24,070 nt of DNA from Acidobacteriota bacterium (GTDB lineage: Bacteria > Acidobacteriota > JAAYUB01 > JAMOQF01): contig JALULU010000240.1 in the NCBI GenBank assembly GCA_027040585.1, positions 4,152 to 28,221 of the forward strand. Reading direction: 5' to 3'. The notes under the pieces are model-generated. The model did not search any database and was not told where the DNA came from. It saw only the letters and a program-made list of their open reading frames with translations. The translations under genes were made by a program, and so were the position numbers. Shown in pieces: positions 8,522 to 15,797 of the stretch; within the stretch, counting starts at the first letter, position 1; each line of letters starts with the position of its first letter.

Positions 8522-9012
8522 TCAAGTTCCCTTTTGACCTCTGCTGAACTATCAATTACTCTTTTAGACATGTTTTCTCTAAATTCTTCGATTTTTCTTC
8601 TCAATCTGGTATCTGAAAGTGAAAGTATCTCAAGAGCAAAGATGGCGCCATTTTTAGCCCCCATTTTTCCAACTGCCATACAACCCACCGGAATTCCTGG
8701 GGGCATCATAACAGAAGAAAGCAAGGCATCAATTCCCTTAAGTGGTGAGGAATCAACGGGAACGGTAATTACAGGCAAAATGGTATGTGATGCAATAACC
8801 CCACCAAGATGTGCTGCAGCACCAGCAATGGCAATTATAACCTTACAACCATTTTTTTCACTATTTTTAACAATATCAATTGTTCTTTCAGGTGTTCTGT
8901 GGGCAGAGGAAACCTCAACTGAAAAATCTACGCCAAAGTCTTTTAAAATTTTTGTGGTCTCCTTTGCAACATCTAAATCTGATTTACTACCCAAAACCAC
9001 TAAAATATCCAT
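8518..9012 (-). CDS. purE: N5-carboxyaminoimidazole ribonucleotide mutase (PurE)
   Basis: The 164-residue length and the motifs GSKSDL (8-13), SAHRTPERT (40-48), AGAAAHLGGVIASHT and the region around VDSSPLKGIDALLSSVMMPPGIPVG are those of class I PurE, which rearranges N5-CAIR to CAIR in purine synthesis. The usual Pro after HL in the AAHL loop is Gly here, a variant seen in some lineages. It begins at an ATG with a strong AAGGAGG and is the first gene of a two-gene unit with mtaB. No purK lies alongside, so the pathway is spread elsewhere in the genome. Confidence 0.95.
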   Translation of the reverse strand: MDILVVLGSKSDLDVAKETTKILKDFGVDFSVEVSSAHRTPERTIDIVKNSEKNGCKVIIAIAGAAAHLGGVIASHTILPVITVPVDSSPLKGIDALLSSVMMPPGIPVGCMAVGKMGAKNGAIFALEILSLSDTRLRRKIEEFRENMSKRVIDSSAEVKRELE

Positions 9013-9061
9013 AAAACCTCCTTCAAAATTTCAAGAGGAATTATTTTAACATAAATTTTTC

Positions 9062-9150
9062 GTGCCTGGCACCATTTACCATCGCACCATTTACCATCGA
9101 GGTCTGACCCCCCAAAAAAAATTAACTTAAAATTTTCTCTGACTGACACC
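9062..9150. repeat. Cluster of short palindromic and tandem repeats (REP-like)
   Basis: This AT-poor patch upstream of purE holds several short elements: the near-palindrome GTGCCTGGCACC (9062-9073); two exact tandem copies of the 15-mer CACCATTTACCATCG (9070-9084 and 9085-9099); GAGGTCTGACCCC (9099-9111), a semi-palindrome; and TGACTGACACC (9140-9150). Such motifs resemble REP-type elements that are mobilised by Y1 (RAYT) transposases, though no transposase is in this window. This part of the 292-bp gap between purE and the GTPase gene has no gene. Confidence 0.55.
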
Positions 9151-9182
9151 GCTATGATTTTTTACTCAAACTTCACTTTTCG

Positions 9183-9211
9183 TTGAAAATTTATACAAAA
9201 ATATATAAAAT
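9183..9211 (+). promoter_or_regulatory. Predicted sigma70-type promoter for the riboswitch-GTPase transcript
   Basis: TTGAAA (9183-9188), a 17-bp spacer and TAAAAT (9206-9211) each match 5 of 6 consensus bases. The expected start of transcription, near 9218-9221, is just before the aptamer at 9223, the usual place for a riboswitch. Confidence 0.6.
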
Positions 9212-9222
9212 GTTTTTCTAAA

Positions 9223-9271
9223 CGGGATGAAGTCCCCGAAAATCGCCCTTTTGGGCTAATGACTTCTCCTT
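9223..9271 (+). promoter_or_regulatory. Fluoride riboswitch aptamer (crcB motif)
   Basis: The segment folds exactly as the fluoride aptamer. P1 is CGGG (9223-9226) with CCCG (9236-9239) around an 8-nt loop, ATGAAGTC. A linker AAAATC is followed by a second hairpin GCCC-TTTT-GGGC (9246-9257). The conserved TAATGAC and a 3' strand come next. The loop bases GAAGTC (9229-9234) and GACTTC (9261-9266) give a perfect 6-bp pseudoknot. From memory of the Thermotoga petrophila crystal-structure aptamer, the order, spacing and the GATG and GGCTAATG/GGCTGATG elements correspond, with differences mainly in paired positions that keep pairing. It lies at the start of the mRNA for a dynamin-like GTPase. Ligand specificity is inferred from the motif only. 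Confidence 0.85.
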
Positions 9272-9332
9272 ATAATTAAAATTTAATAAGGAAGGAGGTT
9301 TAATATGGAAACATACCCCAAGACTTCATCCC
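9261..9332 (+). promoter_or_regulatory. Predicted expression platform of the fluoride riboswitch (SD sequestration)
   Basis: CTCCTT (9266-9271) directly abuts the pseudoknot strand and is complementary to AAGGAG (9292-9297), the core of the SD for the ATG at 9305. TCCTTAT (9267-9273) can also pair with ATAAGGA (9286-9292). In addition GACTTCATCCC (9322-9332, codons 6-10) is the exact reverse complement of GGGATGAAGTC (9224-9234) in the aptamer. Pairing of the latter would destroy P1 and the pseudoknot. The arrangement suggests translation is off without fluoride and on when the aptamer is stabilised; this is inference. Confidence 0.55.
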
Positions 9333-11086
9333 AAAGGACAGACCAAAAAAAACTTCACACCATAATTTATAATTCCATCGAGACAATAGAAAAATATAAA
9401 AAAGACGATTTTAAAACAAGCATAAAAGAGTTAAGTTCTTTGGAAGACAGACTCAAAAAAGGAACTTTTCACTTAGCGGTTCTTGGGCAGTTTAAAAGGG
9501 GGAAAAGCACCCTTTTAAATGCTTTACTTGAAAATGAAATTTTACCAACTGGAGTAGTTCCTTTAACTGCAATCCCAACATTTATAAGGAATGGAATCCA
9601 CTATAAAATAAAAATATCTTTTAATGATGAAAAAATAAAAAAATTTGAGCCAGATTCACCCAATGAAATGCATGAAATTCTTACAAAATATGTAACTGAG
9701 GAAAAAAATCCTAAAAATAAACTTGGGGTAAATGAGGTTGAAATATTTCTACCAGAAAATGAAATACTAAAGGAAGGACTTGTACTAATTGATACACCGG
9801 GAATTGGCTCCACCCACAGACACAACACAGAGGCTACCTTAAACTTTCTGCCCCAATGTGATGCCGCCCTTTTTGTCCTATCACCTGATCCTCCAATTAC
9901 CGAGGTTGAACTTGAATTTTTAAAGGAAGTGACCCCCAAATTAAATAAATTTGTATTTGTTTTAAATAAAAAGGACTATCTTGATAAAGATGAGTTAAAT
10001 GAAATTCTAAGCTTTTTAAAAACCACACTTGGCAAATATTTTAAAGATGAACTCAAAATTTTTCCACTATCTGCAAAATGGGGATTAAAGGGGAAATTGG
10101 AGAAAAAGAAAGAAAAGGTAGAAAAAAGTGGAATTATAGATTTAGAAGAATACTTAATGGGGACATTGATTGCAGAAAAAAATAAAATTTTATACCTTGC
10201 AATAAAGGACAAGGTGAAAAATGTTTTAGATAAAATCCTGATGTATATAAATTTAGAGTTAAAGTCGCTCCAGATGCCAGTTGAGATATTAGAAGAAAAG
10301 TTAAATTTATTTAAATCCAAACTCAAAGACATTGAATATCAAAAGGTAGTAATCAAAGATGTACTTGAAGGGGACAGAAAGAGAATGCATAAAACCCTTG
10401 AAGAAAGGGCAAAGGTGGTAGATGGTGAAGCAAGGAAATACTTACTCTCTTATTTAAAGGAAAAAATTGCCGAAATGGAACACAACATAAATGAAGAGGA
10501 AATTGAAAAGAAAATCGCAGAAATAATACCAGTTTTTTTTGAGAAAAAAATTGGCGAGGAAACAACATTTTTTAAAGATAGCATGAAGGAAATTTTATCC
10601 ATACATCAAAAAAAGGTAAATGAGATTATAGAAAGCGTAAGAAAAAACGCCGCTGAAATTTTTGAAGTGCCTTACGTATCAATAGAAGAAGAAAAGGAAT
10701 TTAAAATAACAAAGGAACCCTACTGGGTAAGTCACAAATGGAAATCAACCTTTAGCCCAATATCACCGGGGACAATTGACAAGATGCTTCCAAACAGGAT
10801 AAGAAAGCAGAGAATTTTAAAGAGGATGACAAATAAGATAAATGAGCTTGTGATTTATAACGTTGAAAACATAAGGTGGTCAATATATCAGAGTATTGAT
10901 CAGAATTTTAGAATATTTACAAACACCCTTGAGGAGAAAATTGACTCCTCAATCTCAGCTACAAAGGGAGCCATTGAAAAATCCCTTGAGATGGTAAGAA
11001 ACCACTCAGAAAAACAGAGGGAAGTTTTAGAAAAATTAAAAGGGCTAAATGAAAAGATTGAAGGGTTAAAGAGGGAAATAGAGTAG
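9305..11086 (+). CDS. Dynamin-like GTPase
   Basis: The 593-residue protein has a dynamin-family G domain: G1 GQFKRGKST (61-69), a G2 Thr within PTGVVPLTAIPT, G3 DTPG (163-166) and G4 NKKD (221-224). A long helical region of about 300 residues follows and ends in a charged coiled coil (EKQREVLEKLKGLNEKIEGL). This is the plan of bacterial dynamin-like proteins, which bind and remodel or repair membranes on GTP hydrolysis. No transmembrane helix is evident. The start is fixed by AAGGAGG at 9292-9298. It is a single-gene unit, with its own promoter and a fluoride-type riboswitch in front; the cas promoter follows the stop. The link to fluoride is unusual: a membrane-protective role under fluoride stress is a hypothesis only. 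Confidence 0.85.
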   Translation: METYPKTSSQRTDQKKLHTIIYNSIETIEKYKKDDFKTSIKELSSLEDRLKKGTFHLAVLGQFKRGKSTLLNALLENEILPTGVVPLTAIPTFIRNGIHYKIKISFNDEKIKKFEPDSPNEMHEILTKYVTEEKNPKNKLGVNEVEIFLPENEILKEGLVLIDTPGIGSTHRHNTEATLNFLPQCDAALFVLSPDPPITEVELEFLKEVTPKLNKFVFVLNKKDYLDKDELNEILSFLKTTLGKYFKDELKIFPLSAKWGLKGKLEKKKEKVEKSGIIDLEEYLMGTLIAEKNKILYLAIKDKVKNVLDKILMYINLELKSLQMPVEILEEKLNLFKSKLKDIEYQKVVIKDVLEGDRKRMHKTLEERAKVVDGEARKYLLSYLKEKIAEMEHNINEEEIEKKIAEIIPVFFEKKIGEETTFFKDSMKEILSIHQKKVNEIIESVRKNAAEIFEVPYVSIEEEKEFKITKEPYWVSHKWKSTFSPISPGTIDKMLPNRIRKQRILKRMTNKINELVIYNVENIRWSIYQSIDQNFRIFTNTLEEKIDSSISATKGAIEKSLEMVRNHSEKQREVLEKLKGLNEKIEGLKREIE

Positions 11087-11173
11087 TTTATTTAAAATTC
11101 TTGATCAATCCATAAAATTGTATAAATGTGTTACTATTTAGATCTATCCCCAACGTTTTGCATTTAAAAGAAT

Positions 11174-11202
11174 TTGACATTTTAAAATTTTTATGATATT
11201 CT
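11174..11202 (+). promoter_or_regulatory. Predicted promoter of the cas operon
   Basis: A perfect -35 TTGACA (11174-11179) and TATTCT (11197-11202) are separated by 17 bp, 43 bp upstream of the proposed cas6 start. It is the only good promoter seen between the GTPase gene and cas6, and because the downstream genes touch or overlap it probably drives cas6 through the second cas2. The rest of 11087-11233 shows nothing else. Confidence 0.6.
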
Positions 11203-11245
11203 ACCTTCAATTTTCCAAGAAAAGAAATAACTTCAGGAGGGTTTT

Positions 11246-12160
11246 ATTTCTATAGAATTTTTACCCTTAACCTTTTTTGTTGAATTTGAAAGGGAGATAG
11301 AAATCAGAGGCTTTCCCACCTTTGCCTTTAGATCAATTCTCGGAAGGTCTTTGAAGAAAATTTTCTGCATCCAGAGGCAAAAAATCTGTAGCGAATGCGT
11401 TTTAAACAAAAAGTGTGGTTACTCAGTTATTTTTGAATCTCCCCTTGAAAAGGAAAATGAATTGCTACCTGGGATTAATAAAAAGCCCCACCCCTATACA
11501 ATTTTCTTTGTTTCAAAAAAAGGCGAAGTCCTAAAAAATGGAACTTTAAATATAACCTTAATCGGTGATGATGCAATCTCCTTTACCCCCTACATCTATT
11601 TTGCTTTAAAAAACGCAGGTGAAAATGGGATTTTTAAAGATAGGATAAGGTTTAAAATATTTGATGTAAAAATTCCTGGAAGGTCAATTTTTATCAGTGA
11701 AAACAAGATAGATACAGATTTTAAACCTTTGTCCTTTGACCTCAAAAACTCAAGAAATACCCAGAGTAAACTTTTAAAAATTGAGCTTTTAACCCCTCTG
11801 AGACTAAAAATAGATAAGAGATTAAAGAAAAATCTTACCTATAAAGGCCTTTTAAAGGGTGCCATAAATAGATTAAACCTGCTTTCAGCATTTTATGGAG
11901 ATGAAAAATTTGACCTCAGTTTTAAAGATGGTGGGAGGATTCTCTCCGAAAAATATGAAATTTTTGGAGAAAGCCATCTCTACTACTCCTCAAGGCAGGG
12001 ACAAAAACTCATATTAAGCGGTGTTACTGGATTTATGGAGATTAAAAAGGAGTTTTCTGAAAGGGAAATCTCAATCCTTAAGGGTGGTGAAATCTTTGGC
12101 ATAGGTAAGAGCACCTCCTTTGGCTTTGGGAGAATAAAAATAAATTTAAAAGAGGTTTAG
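11246..12160 (+). CDS. cas6: CRISPR pre-crRNA endoribonuclease Cas6, apparent non-canonical start codon
   Basis: Cas6 cuts the repeat in the array transcript to give crRNAs. The C-terminal glycine-rich loop GIGKSTSFGFGRIKI is the RAMP signature. A four-Cys cluster, C41-x6-C48-x2-C51-x5-C57 (counted from the ATT start), matches the zinc-ribbon-like insert of one Cas6 branch. The frame is open upstream of a TTG at 11351, and the extra residues (IEFLPLTFFVEFEREIEIRG, then FRSILGRSLKKIFC) are the expected first strand and helix, so the protein must start earlier. Between the in-frame TAA at 11228 and the TTG there is no ATG, GTG or TTG. AGGAGG at 11235-11240 points to ATT at 11246 (5-nt spacing, 304 residues) or ATA at 11252. 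It is the first gene of the operon, with cas10 starting 4 nt after it. Confidence 0.85.
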   Translation: MSIEFLPLTFFVEFEREIEIRGFPTFAFRSILGRSLKKIFCIQRQKICSECVLNKKCGYSVIFESPLEKENELLPGINKKPHPYTIFFVSKKGEVLKNGTLNITLIGDDAISFTPYIYFALKNAGENGIFKDRIRFKIFDVKIPGRSIFISENKIDTDFKPLSFDLKNSRNTQSKLLKIELLTPLRLKIDKRLKKNLTYKGLLKGAINRLNLLSAFYGDEKFDLSFKDGGRILSEKYEIFGESHLYYSSRQGQKLILSGVTGFMEIKKEFSEREISILKGGEIFGIGKSTSFGFGRIKINLKEV

Positions 12161-12163
12161 ACT

Positions 12164-14626
12164 ATGAAACTACTTAATAACATCACAATTTCAGCCCTTT
12201 TACACGATATTGGTAAAATCTACCAGAGGGCAAAGGTTGATATAATAAATGATTTTGACTACGGTTATTGCCCTAAGTGGAATGGGAAAATCAGTCACGT
12301 TCATGTAGCTTACACTTCACAATTTATAAGCAAAAATGAAGAGCTTTTTAAAAGAGATTTTTTCTTAACCGGGGATTCTGAAAAAAGCATTGTAAATCTT
12401 TCAGCAGAGCATCACAAACCTTCAAACACTTATTCCCGGATAATTTCAATTGCTGACTGGCTTTCAAGTGGAATGGAAAGGGATGAGTTTGATAAGTACA
12501 ATACTTTATCTGAAGATGAACTTAAAAATCAGTACAACTACAAAAAATCGAGGCTTGTTTCAATATTTTCAAGGATTAATTTAGATAGCGAAAATAAAAG
12601 CAAGGATGAAAAGTTTTACAAGCTTGAGGATTTAAATCCTGAGATCTTACCAGGTGATCTTGAAGAAAATAAAACCACAAAGGATGCTGAAAATGAGTAC
12701 AGGAATTTAATTGAAAAATTTGAGTACGACCTAAAAAAGTTAAAATCCATAGAATTTAACTCCTTTGACAATTTCTACAATGCTTTATCTACACTACTTG
12801 AAAGGTATCTCTGGTGTGTCCCCTCATCAAGTTATGGTGTTAAGGCAAACACATCACTTTATGACCACATGAGAACAACCTCAGCAATTGCAACAGCCCT
12901 TTACAGATACCATGAAGATAAAGGAGATTTTAGCACCCTTGAAAATTACAAAAGTGATGAGAAGAAATTCATTCTCGTACTTGGGGATTTTTCAGGAATA
13001 CAGGACTTTATCTTCAGTAGATTTGGGGAGTCAAACAGATATGCGGCAAAGATTTTAAGGTCAAAGTCCTTTTACGTAAGTTTCTTTACTGAAATGGTTG
13101 GGTATTTAATCACTAAGGAATTTAAAACAAACAGCTCTTCAATAATCATAAGTGCCGGGGGAAAAATTGGGCTTTTGCTGCCAAAGTTAAAAGATTACAG
13201 TGGGAAATTAATGAGGGTTAAGGAAATTGTAAATGACCACTTTTATGAAAAGACCTTTGGTCAGACAAAATTTAACCTTGCATCAATTGAGATTTCTGGA
13301 AGGACATTTACTGAAAATGGAATAATGGATGGATTTAAAAGATTAAACACAAGACTTCTTAAAGACAAATTAAGACCCCAATTTAAAAAACCAATTTTTG
13401 AAAATTATTTGGAGGAAGTAGACAAAGGTGGTGGGGTTTGTGAAATAGATGGATATTTACCACAGGAGGAAGGAAAAGAAAAAAAATTTTCCAAATTTTC
13501 AAGTGAACTAATTGAAATTGGTAAAAAACTTCCAAAAAGCGATTTTTTAAACATCTATTTTGGCGATGGTGGGGAATATGAGCTGATAAGGGGTGATAGG
13601 TTTAAAATAACTTACGAAATTTCTGAGGAAGGTAACAGAAATAGTGACCTTACATTTAAAATCAATCCAGATGAAAATTTTACAGGTTATTCTGAAAAGA
13701 TGCTTGCCTACTATGTCCCAACATTTAAAAAGGAGGATTTAAATGACAAGAGATATGAGATTATTGACAAGAAGGATATTGAGGGAGAAGAAGTAAAGGA
13801 GGGCATGGTTAAGACATTCTATCACATAGGTGCAGATGCGTTAAAAATTCTAAAAAGCGAAGATGGAAGGGAAAAAATTGTTGGAAAAGATTTTTTGGCT
13901 GTTTTGAAGGCAGATGTTGATAACCTCGGGTATATCTTTTCAAGGGGACTTCCCAAAAAGTCCTCAATTGCGGATTACGTTAGCCTTTCAAGGATGCTTG
14001 ACTACTTCTTTACTGGCTGGTTGCCTTATAAAATCAGGGAAAAATATGGGTCTATCTACACAGTTTTTGCAGGTGGTGATGACCTCTTTCTAATTGGGCC
14101 TTACACGGAAATTATTGAGCTTTCAGAGGAAATTTCAAGCCACTTTAAAGATTACGTTGCCAAAAACCCAGAAATTCACCTCTCTGCTGGAATAGTTTTG
14201 AGAAAGCCAAAGGTGCCTGTCTATCAGATGGCAGATGACGCTGAGGAAAAGCTACACAGTGCAAAGGAAAATGAAGGTAAAAACAGCGTAAACATTTTTG
14301 AGAGTACCATGGGTTGGAAGGAATACAGAGAATTGTTTAAAAAATCTAAGGAAATTGATGGGCTTATTGAAAAGTATGGAATTTCAACCTCATATCTTTA
14401 CAAAATTTTTAGGTTCATTGAGATGAGTGAAGATGTGAAGGATGGAAGAATTAAGTTTAATAAAAGGAAAAACGCAATGTGGATACCCTACTTGAGTTAC
14501 ATAACAAAGCGAAACTACAGGGAGAGTGCAGATGAACTCATTAAATTTTTCTATGAAAACATAATGAACTATGGGAAAAAATTTGTTTTCCCACTGAGTT
14601 TTTCAATTTATCAAAAAAGGAGTTAG
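12164..14626 (+). CDS. cas10: Type III-A Cas10 (Csm1), HD nuclease and GGDD cyclase
   Basis: This 820-residue large subunit of the Csm complex cuts single-stranded DNA through its HD domain and makes cyclic oligoadenylates through its Palm domain when the complex binds target RNA. The HD motif is HDIGK (H14-D15), followed by HVHVAY (45-50), AEHHKPS (H83-H84) and IADWLSSGMER (D98). The first Palm-like domain has FSGIQDFIF from residue 276. The catalytic cyclase motif is GGDD at 637-640 (FAGGDDLFLIGP). Both active sites look intact. Only three Cys occur in the whole protein, so the four-Cys zinc finger of many Csm1 proteins is missing; the equivalent place reads VCEIDGYLPQEEGKE. cas6 ends 3 nt upstream and csm2 starts 10 nt downstream. 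Confidence 0.95.
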   Translation: MKLLNNITISALLHDIGKIYQRAKVDIINDFDYGYCPKWNGKISHVHVAYTSQFISKNEELFKRDFFLTGDSEKSIVNLSAEHHKPSNTYSRIISIADWLSSGMERDEFDKYNTLSEDELKNQYNYKKSRLVSIFSRINLDSENKSKDEKFYKLEDLNPEILPGDLEENKTTKDAENEYRNLIEKFEYDLKKLKSIEFNSFDNFYNALSTLLERYLWCVPSSSYGVKANTSLYDHMRTTSAIATALYRYHEDKGDFSTLENYKSDEKKFILVLGDFSGIQDFIFSRFGESNRYAAKILRSKSFYVSFFTEMVGYLITKEFKTNSSSIIISAGGKIGLLLPKLKDYSGKLMRVKEIVNDHFYEKTFGQTKFNLASIEISGRTFTENGIMDGFKRLNTRLLKDKLRPQFKKPIFENYLEEVDKGGGVCEIDGYLPQEEGKEKKFSKFSSELIEIGKKLPKSDFLNIYFGDGGEYELIRGDRFKITYEISEEGNRNSDLTFKINPDENFTGYSEKMLAYYVPTFKKEDLNDKRYEIIDKKDIEGEEVKEGMVKTFYHIGADALKILKSEDGREKIVGKDFLAVLKADVDNLGYIFSRGLPKKSSIADYVSLSRMLDYFFTGWLPYKIREKYGSIYTVFAGGDDLFLIGPYTEIIELSEEISSHFKDYVAKNPEIHLSAGIVLRKPKVPVYQMADDAEEKLHSAKENEGKNSVNIFESTMGWKEYRELFKKSKEIDGLIEKYGISTSYLYKIFRFIEMSEDVKDGRIKFNKRKNAMWIPYLSYITKRNYRESADELIKFFYENIMNYGKKFVFPLSFSIYQKRS

Positions 14627-14636
14627 GAGGGAAAAA

Positions 14637-15068
14637 ATGGATGTAAAACTTTTTGAGGACAAAGAAAAAAAAGTTATAAGAGAAGATCTGTTTACAGAAA
14701 TTGCAGAAAACCTTGTGAAAAGCTTTAGAGAAGAAAAAACAGATAACGGTTTCAAAAAAAAGAAAGGTAAAGGAACTACACGATCTCAGCTTCGAAAATT
14801 TTACAATCACGTACTTTCAATTAAGAAAAGAATTGACTACAAAATGGATAGTGACCCTGAAGTTTTCAAAAAGGAACTTCCCTACATCAAAATGCTAAAA
14901 GCAAGGGTTGAATATGCGTATAGAAAAAGGGATGCAAAGGTAAACGAAAATTTTTTCAATTTTATCAATACATACGTTGATGTAATTAAGGATTACAGGG
15001 ATTTTGAAGTTTTTTGCTATTTATTTGAGGCAATAGTTGCCTACTCTCAAAAATATTTAAGAAACTAA
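14637..15068 (+). CDS. csm2: Csm2, small subunit of the type III-A complex
   Basis: The 143-residue, highly charged, all-helical protein has the size of Csm2 (Cas11 group), which lines the inner filament of the complex next to the target RNA and contacts Csm3. The middle section, TRSQLRKFYNHVLSIKKRID, is the recognisable Csm2 element, and KELPYIKMLKARVEYAYRK fits the following helices. The ATG has GGAGGG upstream. It lies between cas10 and csm3, exactly the expected place. It has no catalytic motif, as usual for the family. Confidence 0.9.
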   Translation: MDVKLFEDKEKKVIREDLFTEIAENLVKSFREEKTDNGFKKKKGKGTTRSQLRKFYNHVLSIKKRIDYKMDSDPEVFKKELPYIKMLKARVEYAYRKRDAKVNENFFNFINTYVDVIKDYRDFEVFCYLFEAIVAYSQKYLRN

Positions 15069-15086
15069 ACTAAGAAGAGGTGAAGT

Positions 15087-15797
15087 ATGAAGCTAAAAGA
15101 AATAAAAACTATCGAAGGAAAAATAATTTTGGAAACAGGGCTTCACATTGGGGCTGGAAGTGATGAGATAAAGATTGGTGGGATTGACAACCCGGTTGTA
15201 AGGGATCCCCTTACAGATAGGCCCTATATCCCCGGTAGTTCCCTTAAGGGAAAGGTAAGGACGCTCCTTGAGTGGTATCTTGGGTATGTAAGTGAAGATG
15301 GAAAGCCATATTCCACAACAGATTCCAAAAATCCCATTGCAAGAATCTTTGGGAATGGAAGCAATGAAAAAGATTATAAAGGTGGTCCCACAAGGGTTTC
15401 CTTTTCAGATTGTAAGCTAAAAAATGCAGAGGAATTGATTGAGAAAAATGCCCTCACTGAAGATAAAACTGAGGTTTCAATTAATAGGTTAAGTGGAACA
15501 GCAGGCAGTGCAGGTCCGAGGCAGATGGAAAGGGTACCAGCAGGTGCAGAATTTGAATTTAAGATAACCTACAAAGTCTTTGACAAGGGAGATGGCGGAG
15601 AAACTGATGAAAAGTACTTTGATATTTTACTTGCAGGTTTAAAACTCCTTGAAAATGACGCCCTTGGTGGAAGTGGTTCAAGGGGATATGGGAGGATAAA
15701 GTTTGTTTTTTACGATAAAGAGATTGAAAATAAGTTTAAAAAGATAGACCTCAAAAAATCGGAGAATAGCGAAGATGGCAAAAACAATAAAAATTAA
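15087..15797 (+). CDS. csm3: Csm3, target-RNA-cleaving backbone subunit
   Basis: Csm3 forms the repeated backbone of the complex and cuts target RNA every 6 nt. The 236-residue product has the RAMP start ETGLHIGAGSDE and the motif GGIDNPVVRD with D34, which aligns with the catalytic Asp (D33) of Streptococcus thermophilus Csm3. PGSSLKGKVRTLLE (49-62) and the C-terminal glycine loop GGSGSRGYG (from 194) are also diagnostic. The gene overlaps csm4 by 23 bp, suggesting coupling. No substitutions in key residues were seen, so RNA cleavage is expected to be active. Confidence 0.95.
   Translation: MKLKEIKTIEGKIILETGLHIGAGSDEIKIGGIDNPVVRDPLTDRPYIPGSSLKGKVRTLLEWYLGYVSEDGKPYSTTDSKNPIARIFGNGSNEKDYKGGPTRVSFSDCKLKNAEELIEKNALTEDKTEVSINRLSGTAGSAGPRQMERVPAGAEFEFKITYKVFDKGDGGETDEKYFDILLAGLKLLENDALGGSGSRGYGRIKFVFYDKEIENKFKKIDLKKSENSEDGKNNKN

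Noticed and set aside
8534..9049. A 171-codon plus-strand frame opposite purE
   Set aside because: It is antisense to a clear purE with all family motifs, has no good SD, and no recognisable product.
9223..9271. Simple intrinsic terminator or a cyclic-di-GMP riboswitch in the GTPase leader
   Set aside because: The second hairpin has only 4 bp and no T-tract, and the GEMM core sequences are absent, while the crcB fold fits throughout including the pseudoknot.
11351..12160. cas6 starting at the TTG at 11351
   Set aside because: It would remove the first strand and helix of the RAMP fold and has no SD at the right distance.
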